A stretch of DNA of 64,000 nucleotides from Parathielavia appendiculata (GCF_033297405.1 NW_026944221.1:62001-126000), one strand, 5' to 3'; positions 22,950-35,000 are shown, counted from the stretch's first letter. Notes: generated by a model from the sequence alone, not told the origin. A program made the numbers and translations.

Positions 22950-23525
22950 CAAGCTATATATATGTAGGTTCGCAGGATAGGAGTGAGAAAACGGTCACAT
23001 TGAATTCTATCCTCCTCCTCCTTTAAGGCCTTACTCCTCCGCCCTTTTATTTTTCCCTGTTGACGAAATGACCACCTAGCCGCAGAAGGTGCTAGAATGC
23101 TGTAATGCTCTTATATTCAGAGTCCCACTTCTAGCTTGGCACTCCTGAGGAATGGGCTCCACTTCCTGACATCAGGCCTCTTCTAGTTATCAGCAGTTGG
23201 CCTGGGGCCCTCGGCTAAAGGCCAGCAGGTTGGTATTATCTGCAAAGCTCACTATAGCTATCTCTAGATAGCTATATAGAAAATACCTATCAGATAACGC
23301 GAAGGCCTAGGAGAAATAAGTGGTATAAGCGAATTGATATTGCTATAAGCTAGACTTCGACGTTGATAACTACGTGGTTATTGTCAAATGTAGAACTGAC
23401 TAGCCGACGAAGCGACAAGTTGTTATTTCCAGTTATCTAGCAATACTATAAGATTCTAGAGAAGACTGCTATAAAGGCCTACGAATTTGACATTCCGGAA
23501 TCCTAGTAAGGATTAGCTAGGTTTA

Positions 23526-24240
23526 TATTATTATTATTATTAGTCCTACACTGCTATGCCCTAAGGCCTGCCAGATCCTTTACTACTAACTACAGAGAAA
23601 AATCACAGCTAAGTTTAAAGCTGATCGGCGACGACGATCCTCGAATAACCCGCTCTCTGGTTAGGTTGCAGAAAACCTACCTAGCGAAGATATTTATTAG
23701 AAAGGAAGAATGAGAGGCCGAAAAGATCCTAGCGAGCTATATATATTTATAGCAAGTTCTGATACTAGGCTTCATAGCGTAGTTAGGACCCCGACGATAA
23801 ATGATATCCGGCTAATAACTTTCGCAACGCCTTAGAAACGTTCATGTAATTCTATACTGATTGCTTACAATAGGCTGGGCCGCTAGTGCAGCTGAATTTA
23901 TACTGCTTCGCTGCTATAGGAGAGCCTTAGAGATGGTAACTCACCTAGTGCTTAGATGCTAAGACCAAGAGCTCAAGCACAGGAGACCCCAGCTTAGAAA
24001 TAAGTATAACCTAATGAGAGCGCTTAGAACTACTCTAGTATAGTAGGAAAATCACCTAGCTTATAAACTATAAGAGTTTGGCTGAATTTAGGCTCTCAAT
24101 AGATCTTGAGCGTAAGAGAGCAGAAGAAGACCTAAGGGAGGCGAAGGGACTAGGAGCCCAGAGAGGGCTAAGAAGGATAAAAAGAGGAGGAGGCGCACTA
24201 GGCTCTAATGCTATGCTGAAGCTATAAGCGCATAGAGCAA
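23526..24240 (-). mobile_element. LINE copy C remnant (3' end and decayed sequence)
   Basis: An ATT-type tail at 23526-23543 is followed by CCTACACTGCTATGCCCTAAGGC, matching the termini of copies A and B, so this is a third 3' end in the same orientation. The following ~700 bases are TA-rich, stop-ridden and without coding frame. The upper limit is arbitrary, set at the solo LTR insertion site. Confidence 0.55.
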
Positions 24241-24244
24241 GATA

Positions 24245-24496
24245 TGTAACGGTCTCAAGTAGTATATTGCAACTAGCTGATGACGACTCTATGAGTACAC
24301 TGAACTTAGAGTAGGAAAGAAGAGATGTGAGACTCTGGTAGCTCGAGAGCCAATTTATCCTCACAGATATACGCTGCTAGAAGGTTCGACACTGTGGGTC
24401 AAGTGGGAATAGCTTCATCTAGGGGGCTTGGTGGACCGTGCTTGTACGGAAGCTAGCCGAGGGTCACCGAGGCCTATTTCGAGCCGAGCCGTTACA
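24245..24496 (-). mobile_element. Solo LTR with perfect AGATA target-site duplication
   Basis: 252 bp with TGTAACGG and CCGTTACA termini, flanked by AGATA at 24240-24244 and 24497-24501. Read on the minus strand, its 3' portion (GTCGTCATCAGCTAGTTGCAATATAC) matches the LTR at 20653-20876, which lies in the opposite orientation. No internal retrotransposon sequence remains between them that fits a single full element, so both are solo LTRs. Confidence 0.8.
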
Positions 24497-24775
24497 AGAT
24501 ATATAGCTAAGTGACGAACACGGCCAGATAGCTGCCTATAGATTCATCTTACTAAGCTGGAAAGGCAAATCCGGACTATTAAATAGGAGGGACTGCTAAG
24601 GGCGCCCAAACGGCAACTAAGACGTGCGGATATAGTATGAAAGTAAGCACCTTACATGTACAATAATGCAGAGGGACCGCTTATCCTAACTGAGCAGAGC
24701 GATTGCCCTTGCAGTATAAGATCGATATATATATATATTAGCTTGTAAATGCCCTACTAGGTAAGGTTCTATTGA

Positions 24776-25143
24776 ATTTGGCATGTGGTTAGAGAGAGCA
24801 GTTCAGGTGTAATTAATGGCTTGGCACTAGGATTCTCAGGATCAAGAAGAGGCCGGAAACGGTTTGGAACAACGCAGACACTAGGATGATCATCAATTGA
24901 GTAGTTGTGTTGGAAAGCCAACAGCCACGGGGTTACCGCACCGTAGTAATTGGGCACCAAAAGATGGGCACCCACTCAATTGATGATGATGCTGGTCTCT
25001 ATGTTCTTCCCAACAGTTGCCCGCCTCTTCCTGATCCTGAGAATCCTGGTGCCAAGCCATTAGTCACCTCTGAGCTGCCCTCCCTGACCACCTGCCAAAT
25101 CCAACAGGTTGCCCATCTTTTAGTGCCCAATTACTACGGTGCG
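24776..25143. repeat. Long inverted repeat with peptide-conserving arms and a TIR-bounded right arm
   Basis: The left arm (about 24776-24905) is the diverged reverse complement of the right arm (about 24974-25107), with a spacer of about 70 nt. The right arm lies inside a ~206-bp unit bounded by a 30-odd-bp inverted repeat (CGCACCGTAGTAATTGGGCAC..; 24938-24971 and 25110-25143). Both arms translate to similar peptides, minus strand for the left and plus strand for the right: SIDD..., PN, PL.DPENP.AKPL, then SLTTCQIQ. HLLVPNYYGA is encoded by the terminal repeat. The parent sequence is unrecognised. Confidence 0.72.
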
Positions 25144-25707
25144 TTAAAATTCGTGGCTATTAGCTTTCCAATAGGTACGGTACATACAATATTAAGATTA
25201 CAGAAACATATACCCAAACTACCCATTCTCAGTATGAAGTACCTTCGGATTCGGCGAGGATTGTTCCTAACTCGGCGGCTTCCAAATAAATATAGTTGAC
25301 TTATCCATGAATATATGCACTTACCAAACCCTCTGTGGATGGTTTGGTGCTGATGGCATCGCCTCTCTGGCCTTTGCACTCTGTATTTCTGAAGTCGACC
25401 GCCGTTCAATCCCCTCGGTCGAGTGGCAACTGTGATTGGCCGAGAGCGCGATTTGGACCCTTTTGGGTTCCTCGACCTCGATGGAATTTCATACCATGCA
25501 AAGCGCCCACCCATCTTGAACCAGTTTCCTCCGACCCTTTCTCGTCGCCGTCGCGAATCGCAGCCACGACATCCGCCATCATCACCCAAACTTCATTGAA
25601 TCATCAAGAGGATCCTACTTGAAGCGCGAAACCACTTAGACGGAGGCGCGTCTAAGTCGCGTACCCTTTACACAGCTTGAACCTCGATCGAGGGCACTGC
25701 AGCCAGC
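25144..25707. other. Promoter region of the ISWI gene
   Basis: From about 25300 the composition returns to gene-rich levels. It holds the likely promoter and 5' UTR of the ISWI gene, with CT-rich and CGxGA-rich stretches but no gene-like frame. Confidence 0.45.
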
Positions 25708-28700
25708 ATGGCTCCCCGTTCGCGGCAGAGCGGCAACGACACCGACGCGTCAATGCCCGATGCGCCTGAACCCACTCGTCCTTCTCAGACAGCCGACGAC
25801 ATGGTAAGAGATCTCACCCTGCGCGGCTACCGTCTCTTTAAGACCAGGCAAGCTGACGTTCAATCCCCCAGGACGTCGACGAGACGCCCGACTACACCGA
25901 CTCTGACACAAACCCCAACACGACTGCCAGCAGCGTGGTTGGGGAACCCGTTGTCGATGGCCGCAAGAGGCGCTCAGAAGCCAATCAGTTACGTAGGAGT
26001 ATCTTTGGCAAAAAACACGACCGCTTGGGCGAGTCAAAGGTAGGACAGCAGGACACTCGCCCTCCGATGAGCGAACCGTCGCTGACCTTATTGTTCTCAT
26101 AGGAGGATGACACGATTCGTCGGTTTCGATACCTCCTGGGTCTCACAGACTTGTTTCGCCATTTCATCGAGACGAACCCGAACCCCAAGATCCGCGAGAT
26201 CATGGCCGAAATCGATCGCCAGAACGAAGAAGAAGCCAAGCAAAGGAAGGGCGGTGGTCGTCAGGGGGGCGCTACTAGTGAGAGGCGTCGTCGGACCGAG
26301 GCCGAAGAAGATGCCGAGCTTCTCAAGGACGAAAAGCATGGAGGTTCCGCCGAGACCGTGTTCCGCGAGTCTCCTGCCTTCATCCAGGGGACCATGAGGG
26401 ATTACCAGATTGCCGGCTTGAACTGGTTGATCTCACTTCATGAGAACGGCATATCGGGCATTCTCGCCGACGAAATGGGCCTGGGCAAGACTCTACAGAC
26501 CATCGCGTTCCTGGGCTACCTTCGACACATCATGGGCATCACGGGCCCTCACCTTGTCACAGTGCCCAAGTCCACTCTGGACAATTGGAAGCGCGAGTTT
26601 GCCAAGTGGACGCCAGAAGTCAATGTCCTCGTTCTGCAGGGCGCCAAGGAGGAGCGTAATCAGCTCATCAACAACCGACTGGTGGACGAGAACTTTGACG
26701 TCTGCATCACCAGCTACGAGATGATCCTTCGCGAAAAGGCTCACCTTCGCAAGTTCGCTTGGGAGTATATCATCATCGACGAGGCCCATCGTATCAAAAA
26801 CGAAGAGTCGTCGTTGGCTCAAGTCATCCGCATGTTCACCTCAAGAAACCGGCTCCTGATTACCGGCACACCTCTCCAAAACAATCTCCACGAGCTCTGG
26901 GCGCTGCTCAACTTCTTGCTTCCCGATGTCTTCGGCGACTCGGAAGCATTCGATCAGTGGTTTTCGGGCCAGGATCGGGACCAAGACACGGTTGTTCAGC
27001 AGCTGCACCGTGTACTTCGGCCTTTCCTGCTCCGCCGTGTCAAGAGTGATGTCGAGAAGAGCCTGCTTCCCAAGAAGGAGGTCAACGTCTACATCGGCAT
27101 GTCGGAAATGCAGGTCAAGTGGTACCAGAAAATCCTCGAGAAGGATATTGATGCTGTCAATGGAGCTGGTGGAAAGCGCGAATCCAAGACCCGGCTTCTT
27201 AACATCGTCATGCAGCTTCGGAAGTGCTGCAACCACCCATACCTCTTTGAGGGCGCCGAGCCGGGGCCTCCTTATACGACGGACGAGCATCTCGTGTACA
27301 ATTCGGGCAAGATGATCGTCCTTGACAAGTTGCTGAAGAGGATGCAGAATCAGGGCAGCCGTGTGCTCATCTTCTCACAAATGAGCCGTTTGTTGGATAT
27401 ACTCGAGGATTACTGCGTTTTTAGGGGATATAAGTACTGCCGCATTGACGGTAGCACCGCACATGAAGACCGAATCGCCGCTATTGACGAGTACAACAAG
27501 CCGGGGTCGGAGAAGTTCATCTTTCTGCTGACCACAAGAGCCGGCGGCCTGGGCATCAACTTGACCACTGCCGACATTGTCATACTTTACGACAGCGACT
27601 GGAATCCGCAAGCCGATCTGCAGGCCATGGACCGGGCTCACCGTATTGGCCAGACGAAGCAGGTCGTCGTCTACCGCTTTGTCACAGACAATGCAATCGA
27701 AGAGAAGGTCCTGGAGCGCGCGGCGCAGAAATTGCGCCTCGATCAGCTGGTCATCCAGCAAGGGCGTGCACAAGCCGCTGCCAAAGCGGCGGCAAACAAG
27801 GATGAGCTGCTCTCCATGATCCAGCACGGCGCAGAGAAGGTTTTCAAGACAAAGGGCGCGTTTGGAACGCTGGCCGAGAAGGGCAATGAGCTGAACGACG
27901 ACGACATCGACGAAATTCTGCAGGCTGGCGAAAGCCGCACCAAAGAGCTCAATGCCAGGTATGAGAAGCTCGGCCTCGACGACCTGCAAAAGTTCACCTC
28001 GGAGTCGGCCTACGAGTGGAACGGAGAGGACTTCGCCGCGCGCAAGAAGGATATCGGCATCAACTGGATCAACCCGGCCAAGCGTGAGCGCAAGGAGCAG
28101 GTTTACTCGATCGACAAGTACTACAAGCAGGCCTTGCACACAGGAGGCCGGACCGCCGAGGCGAAACCCAAGGCACCCCGTGCCCCCAAGCAAGTGTCAG
28201 TCCACGACTACCAGTTCTACCCTCCCAGGCTCCGTGACCTGCAGGACAGGGAAACTGCTTACTACCGCAAAGAGATTGGGTACAAGGTTCCTCTTCCAGA
28301 AGGCGACGACGAGAACTTGTCGGAGCGCGACGCTGAGAGGGCGCTCGACCAGCAAGAGATCGACAACGCCACGCCCCTCACCGAGGAGGAGCAAGAGGAG
28401 AAGCAGAGGCTCGCCCAGCAAGGCTTTGGTGACTGGAACCGGCGTGATTTCCAACAGTTCATTAACGGGTCCGGGAAGTATGGCCGGCATGATTACGAGG
28501 GCATCGCAATGGAGGTTGACAGTAAGACGCCGCAAGAAGTCAGGGCGTATGCCAAGGTCTTTTGGCAGCGATACACCGAAATCGCTGACTACAACAAATA
28601 CATCAAGATCATTGAGGATGGGGAGGAGCGCATGCGCAAGATCGAACACCAACGCAAGATGCTGCGTAAGAAGTTGAGCCAGTACCGTGTGCCGCTGCAG

Positions 28701-29290
28701 CAACTCAAGATCAGCTACTCTGTATCGACCACCAACAAAAAGGTGTACACCGAGGAGGAGGATCGGTTCCTGCTCGTCCTTCTGGACAAGTACGGCGTGG
28801 ATTCGGAGGGCATCTACGAGAAGATCCGCGACGAGATCCGGGAGAGCCCGCTTTTCCGGTTCGACTGGTTCTTTTTGAGCCGGACACCTACCGAGCTCGG
28901 CCGTCGTTGCAACACGCTCCTGACGACGGTCGTCAAGGAGTTTGAGGATGTCAACACGACCAAGGCCAACGGCGTGAATGGCAAGTTCAAGCGGGAGCCA
29001 GACGACGATGAAAACGATGAGGATAGCATCCTTGGCCTCGCGCCTGCTAAGAAAAAGACCAAGGCAAATGGTGTCAAGGTAAAGCATCTTCTCTTGATCC
29101 GACACAACCCCCAACAACCCACGCCCTAACGCTCGTCTCTCGGTAGAACAAAGCGCTTGACAATGTAAAGTCGGCTACGGCCAGCAAGGCCAACTCGACG
29201 TCGCCCTCGCGGGCGTCCAGCGTCGCGTCGACAAACTCGAATGCTGCCGCTGCCTCAAAAGCAAAGTCCGCCAAGGGCAAGAAAAAGTAA
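25708..29290 (+). CDS. isw1: ISWI-family chromatin-remodelling ATPase
   Basis: I read exons 25708-25803, 25872-26039, 26103-29078 and 29147-29290, giving 1127 residues. It slides and spaces nucleosomes using ATP, in the nucleus. An acidic N-terminus precedes FRYLLGLTDLFRHFIE (ISWI N-terminal motif). The SNF2 helicase core has Walker A DEMGLGKT near residue 211, DEAHRIKNE near 313, then ITGTPLQNNLHELWALLNF, and the C-terminal lobe with LIFSQMSRLLDILEDY, DGSTAHEDR and QAMDRAHRIGQ. The HAND-SANT-SLIDE module follows: DFQQFINGSGKYGRHDYEGI (SANT) and VYTEEEDRFLLVLLDKYGVD (SLIDE), then FFLSRTPTELGRRCNTLL. The tail is Ser/Ala/Lys-rich. The final exon adds 48 codons; without splicing, a short alternative end would appear at 29127-29129. 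Length and order fit ISW1/ISW2 orthologs of filamentous fungi. Confidence 0.96.
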
Positions 29291-29995
29291 CTGTGAGCGA
29301 CAAAAAGGGTTGTGGGGAATGGATTTCTGGGGGATAGAGGAACGGAGACGATGTGGTTTCTATCGCCATGCTGTGGGTAGGCGACGGTCTTTGGCTGTCA
29401 AGGTCGGCTGTAATTTTCCCTCATTTGGTGAACATTCCAATCTGGTGACAGAGGGAGGAAGGAAGGAAGGCAGGGCGTTTAGGTGGCTTTGCTTTGTTTC
29501 GTCACGGAGAGCTGACAAAAAACCCATGCTCCTGGAGTTGTTTTCAGCAGATACATCAAGTCTCCTGCAAGAATGATAAGGGAATAGCATCAGGCAGCGC
29601 TGAGCATCTTGAGTTTCCTGACAGATATTTAAAGATTCATGAAATGAGGTTAGCTGTTTCTCCATTCTCATATCGTTGGGGAACAGACAGGGAACCATGG
29701 TGAAAAATGTGATGTAGAACAGGTTGAAAGCCAGGCCTTTGCTGTTAGGCTATTCGCATTTAGCGAGGAGCACGCAGGACCAAGCTACAGGAGCAAACTG
29801 GACTACCCGGGCGAAGAACCACAATTCCATGTTTTCCAGGATACGAGAGAATTACTTACTCTTCATCCATCCCGCCCTGATCCGCCGCCGCCGCCCTCAA
29901 ATCTTTGTTCCCTGAACGCCATTTGTAAATGCCGAGCCACCACCACCACCACCATCACCACTCACACCGCGTTCCCCCACTTCCGGGACTGTCCT
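29291..29995. other. Convergent intergenic region (ISWI 3' flank / eIF3i 3' flank)
   Basis: No gene-like frame. It includes a short GGAAGGAAGGAAGG tract near 29457 and a CAC/ACC trinucleotide tract at 29938-29965. Confidence 0.5.
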
Positions 29996-31100
29996 TTAAG
30001 CACTAACAACCGCCGCTAGCCTGTTCTGCCTCTCCCTCTCGACCTCGTACATGAAGTCGAAGTAGCCCCTGTCGAAATGGTGCACGCGCACGTAGCCGTC
30101 CTCGCCGCCGCTGGCGTACCCTTTGCCCGTCGGGTCGGCGGCCACCGTGTTGAGCGGACCAAAGTGGCCGCGCACGCGCCCAATCTCGTCCTCGAAGATC
30201 TTGTGGTAGAAGCGCGCCTCGAACTTGCCCTGCCGCGCGGCGGTCGTAGTCACGTCCATGGCGGCCTGGCCGCCGCCTAGGATGACAAAATCCTTATTGC
30301 GGGTTATGGTCGCGCTGTTGAGGGGCGTGTCGGCTGGGTAGGTCTTAAGGACTTCGAGGTCTCTGGATGAGATGAGCTGGAAGGGGGGTGGGAAGGAGCT
30401 GTTAGTAACACCGTTCGGGTTTGTCCAACGTGGGCGATAGTATGAGGCTTACCTTGGCAGTTTTGTCTTTTGACGCGGTGATGAAGTATGATCTGTCCTG
30501 CGACCACTGGAGGTCGGTAATCGACTGGTTCAGCTCGTGGATCGGGATGTTGTAAATCAGGTCGCCGGTTTTGGCGTCGTACTGAGAGACGGACCCGTCC
30601 TCGTGGCCGGCGATGATGTACTTGCTAAGGTAGCTCCAGCCGGCGACTGTGGCCTTGCTCTCCTCGCACACGATGGTCATGGCCTTCTCGTCAGACTGCT
30701 CTGCCTCGACGTCGAGCTTGATGTCCAGCACAACGATGGTGCCCAGGTGGCCCATGCGCTTCTCTGTTACGCCCAGCAGCTTGGTGCCGTCGTCGCTGAA
30801 CTCGACGCGCTTGACGGCTGTAGGGAAGTCCCATGTCTGCAGGCACTTGCCCGTCTTGATGTCCCAGAGCTTGATTGTGTTGTCGGCGGATCCCGAGGCG
30901 AGAATGGTGGAGGTGGGGTCGACGTCAATGGTCCAGATGGCACCTTGGTGGCCGCGGTACGTCCCCAGCCGCTCGCCGTTGTGCGAAAACCAGACGCAGA
31001 TGATTTGGTCCTTGGAAACAGAGAAGATCAGATCGCCGTCGGGGCTGTACTTGATCTGGGTCAGGGCACGTTCGTGGCCCGCCAACAGGATGGGCCTCAT
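29996..31100 (-). CDS. TIF34: Translation initiation factor eIF3 subunit i
   Basis: Two minus-strand exons, 31100-30454 trimmed to 30453, and 30376-29996, give 342 residues, the usual eIF3i size. It is a seven-bladed WD40 propeller in the eIF3 complex, binding eIF3b and supporting scanning on the 40S ribosome in the cytoplasm. The start MRPILLAGHERALTQIKYS is the conserved family N-terminus. WD repeats end in motifs such as ICVWFSHNG, NTIKLWDIKTGKCLQTW and VSQYDAKTGDL. The last exon holds GRVRGHFGPLNTVAADPTGKG and GGEDGYVRVHHFD, diagnostic for eIF3i. The 76-nt intron separates the DKTAK and LISSRDLE segments. The gene is convergent with ISWI and divergent from the C1-THF synthase gene. Confidence 0.96.
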
Positions 31101-32031
31101 TTTGGCGGTGTGCGCGGTTGTCTAGTATCGATGTCGCGTACCGTCGTCGAAATCTTTCTTTATTGCCGTATGGAAGGGAGATGCAGGATTGATAGTTCAA
31201 CTCCAGGTCGTCTTGAGCTATTATTGGGGGGCGTTTACTTTCAGGGAGTTGATGCTGCTTTCTTCGCCGGAATGATTTGGGAGGCCAGTGATTTTTCCGC
31301 AGATTGTGCGTGGCGCCGATAGTCCACCACAGGCCATCGCGGGGACGATTCCGACCCCACCCGTTCTTTGACCGCCTTCTGTTTTGAGACGTTTGCGAAC
31401 CAACTGTAGGTGAAGCGGATCGCGCCCCTTCCCACCCCCAAATCGAGTCATCGAATCGGTTTCCCTCTCGGTAGAGACAGTGACTCCAGCATCCTCCAAG
31501 GCACATACTGATGGTTGTATGAACAGGCTGGCCGGGAGAAGCTGCAACACACCTGCAACGTAGACAGACGCCTTTCCCTTCCCGGCGCGGCAGAACAGCG
31601 CCGGTTTGGCGATTTTTCTGGTCCCGGCTCACGGAGCTTGAGCCATCGGTTTCCCAAAACACGCTTCCCCCTGACCAAAAGACACAGTGGCAGCTGTCGC
31701 ACCAGGTCCCGTCAGAATGAATTGTTTTGCTACGTTATTACTGTGCGTTTGTCCCGTCCTCAACTGGTCGGCCGTGGTGTAGCTTCCATCATCCGATGAA
31801 GCCCAACCCCGGTTGATGGAGCAGGCGTGTTGAAGAAAGCCGTGACTCAGCCGAATATCTCCACCCCAGGACCCTTTTTTCGGCCGGGTTCCTTTGTAGA
31901 TTGATGTTCGACCCTGTGTTCGCGTTAAGGGATCAGTTCCGCCATATACGGGTGACCGGTGGAGGAGCGAGTCGCCCAACCCGACGGCGTTGGACACTTT
32001 TGCAGCAGGGCCGGCGGAGTCAGCAGGAGCC
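31101..32031. other. Divergent promoter region between eIF3i and C1-THF synthase
   Basis: About 930 bp separating the two start regions. Open frames here on both strands have no recognisable motif. It probably carries both promoters and leaders. Confidence 0.5.
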
Positions 32032-35000
32032 ATGGCCCTTTCTCGCCTCATCAAGAGGGTTTCGACGCTGCAGCTTGCACCGACGGCCAGGGCGCTCACA
32101 CATGGTTCGCCAGCATGCCCATTCCGACCGAGCCATTTTTCTGGCTTGTCGAGTCATAGTGACCTCTCGATCCGGCGGCCGGTAAACAGCAGGGCACCAA
32201 CTGGTTGTGGTGTGGCCGCAGCATGTGAGTCAGGGGAAGTCAACATCAGCACGGCAGCAGCCCGAGCCGACATTCGACGGCTCTCCTCGGCTGCCGCAGG
32301 CCCCGCTGCCCCGCGCCGTCCCACAACTCGTGGGGCTCCATCATCAGACTCGATCGGCCCAAACCTTCCCTGGCGCAGCAACTGCCACGGGAGGACGAGT
32401 CACAACTCCCGCCCTCTTGTGCGTCCTCACCCTCTTGTGCCACCAACCGCTCTAAGGGCCTTCTCCAACTCGGCGGCAGCCATGGTCGCGACAAGGATTG
32501 ACGGAACGGCAATCGCCCGGAAGGTGCGCGAGCGGCTGCAAGCCGAGATCGCAGGGAAGAAGGGCATCAATCCGCGCTTCCAGCCCTGCCTTAAGATCAT
32601 CCAAGGTGCGCTAAGTGCTCCCTCAAATATAGTCGTGGCTAAGCTAACCTCCAACCGTTGCAGTGGGTGATCGCTCCGACTCCTGTATGCTCACACCCTC
32701 ATTTACCCCACCACGGCACTTGCTCTAGGACGCGGGACAAGACACGCTGACGCTGGATGCCCCGCAGCTACCTATGTTCGCATGAAGTTGAAGGCCGCCG
32801 AGGAGGTAAGCTGCCCTTCGCAACTTATAACCTCAGGTTCACTGTCTGACCGGGCATTCTCCAGTGTGGCATTGCCTGCGAGCTCATCAAGTTCGACGAA
32901 ACTGCTACCGAGGCCGAGCTGGTTGCCCGCGTGGTCGCTCTTAACAATGACCCGGCTGTGCACGGTATCCTGGTGCAGCTGCCGCTTCCAAAGCATGTCT
33001 CCGAGTACAACGTCACGTCGGCTGTGGCCAGCGAGAAAGATGTCGACGGCTTCGGCACCTACAACATCGGCGAGCTGGCCAAGCGCGGCGGGCGCCCCTT
33101 CTTCGTCCCTTGCACCCCGAAGGGCGTCATGGTGCTTCTCGATGAGGCCGGGGTGGAGCTGGCCGGCAAGACTGCCGTTGTGCTTGGGAGGAGCGACATT
33201 GTTGGCAGCCCTGTCAGCTACCTCCTGAAGAACGCCGATGCCACCGTCACCGTTTGCCACTCCAAGACCAAGGACCTGGACAGCTACCTCAAGGATGCTG
33301 ATGTGCTGGTCGTCGCCATCGGGAAACCGGGATTTGTCAGGGGAGAGCAGCTCAAGCCAGGGGTTGTTGTCATTGACGTGGGCACCAATTACATTCCCGA
33401 TGCTACCAAGAAGTCCGGCCAGCGTCTGGTTGGCGACGTCGACTTCGAGTCGGCCTCCCAGGTTGCTTCCCAAATCACACCGGTCCCGGGCGGTGTGGGT
33501 CCCATGACCGTGGCCATGCTCCTTCACAACGTTGTGGATGCTGCGACTCAGTCCTTTGAAGCGGAGAAGCAGAGACATATTGTGCCCCTGCACCTCAAAC
33601 TCCTGGATCCTGTTCCGTCTGACATTGCCATTTCCCGGGCACAGGCGCCCAAGCCTATCACCCAGATAGCCAAGGAAATTGGCATCTCGCCTTCGGAATT
33701 GGAGCCATATGGCTCCTACAAGGCCAAGGTTGATCTCAGTCTCCTGAAGCGCCTCGGCCATCGTCGCGATGGCCGTTATGTCGTCGTCACAGGAATCACC
33801 CCTACCCCTCTTGGTGAGGGCAAGTCCACGACGACAATGGGTCTTGCCCAGGCGCTCGGCGCCCATGTTGGCCGTGTCACATTCGCCAACGTGCGGCAGC
33901 CCAGCCAGGGCCCGACCTTTGGCATCAAAGGAGGTGCCGCTGGCGGCGGCTACAGCCAGGTCATTCCCATGGACGAGTTCAACATGCATCTGACTGGCGA
34001 CATCCACGCAATCACGGCCGCAAACAATCTCCTCGCCGCCGCTATCGACACGCGCATGTTCCACGAGAGCACCCAGAAGGATGCCGCCCTGTACAGGCGC
34101 CTCATCCCTGTCAAGAATGGCAAGAGAACGTTTGCCCCCGTCATGCTGCGTCGCTTGAAGAAGCTGGGCATCGACAAGACGGATCCTGACTCGCTAACCG
34201 AAGACGAGATCCGTCGCTTTGCTCGCCTTGACATCGACCCGGACACCATCACTTGGCGGCGCGTTCTCGATGTCAACGACAGGCACCTGCGCGGCATCGT
34301 CATTGGCAACGCGCCGACCGAGAAAGGCCACAGCCGCGAGACTGGCTTCGATATCTCTGTGGCCAGTGAATGCATGGCCATTCTGGCCTTGAGCACGAGC
34401 TTGGGCGATCTCCGGGAGCGCCTTGGTAGGATGGTTGTCGCCAGTTCGAGGAGCGGCGAGCCTGTTACCTGCGATGACATCGGTGCCGGCGGTGCGCTCA
34501 CCGCTCTGATGAGAGACGCCATCAAGCCGAATCTGATGCAGAGCTTGGAGGGGACTCCCGTGTTCGTGCATGCGGGTCCCTTCGCCAACATCAGCATCGG
34601 CAACAGCTCCATCTTGGCGGACAAGATGGCGCTGAAGCTCGCCGGCACTGAGCCGGACGAGGACCACACCTCCAAGGCTGGCTTTGTCGTGACCGAGGCC
34701 GGCTTTGACTTCACCATGGGCGGTGAGCGCTTCTTCAATATCAAGTGCCGCACCTCGGGACTCGTTCCGGATGTAGTTGTCGTCGTTGCCACCATCCGCG
34801 CGCTCAAGGTTCACGGAGGCGGCCCGCCCATCTCGCCCGGCGCTCCTCTTCACGCCGTATACCGGGAGGAGAACGTCGACATTCTACGCAAGGGCTGCGT
34901 CAACCTGGCCAAGCACGTTGCCAACGCCAAGTCGTATGGCGTGCCCGTCTTGGTGGCCATCAACAAGTTCGCGACCGACACGCAGGCCGAGATCGACGTA

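Larger units (their letters stand above)
20099..23525 (-). mobile_element. LINE copy B, decayed with RIP-like transitions, hosting nested insertions
   Basis: The 3' end at about 20099 matches copy A's terminus (AGCATAGCAG next to the AAT tail). Two blocks, about 22380-22680 and 23150-23280, are recognisable versions of copy A's RT region at 19530-19870, but peppered with TA dinucleotides and stop codons. In the second block the active-site FADD reads FADN, a G-to-A change consistent with RIP on the opposite strand. The copy is interrupted by a solo LTR (20653-20876), two TIR elements (22101-22220 and 22716-22949) and perhaps another LTR-like element (21382-21864). The 5' limit is uncertain, set here where copy C's tail begins. 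Confidence 0.65.

Noticed and set aside
27375..29117. Long minus-strand frames opposite ISWI
   Set aside because: Antisense shadows of a conserved gene; composition explained by codon bias.
32772..34064. 430-codon minus-strand frame
   Set aside because: Antisense of the C1-THF synthase coding exon, with no motif of its own.
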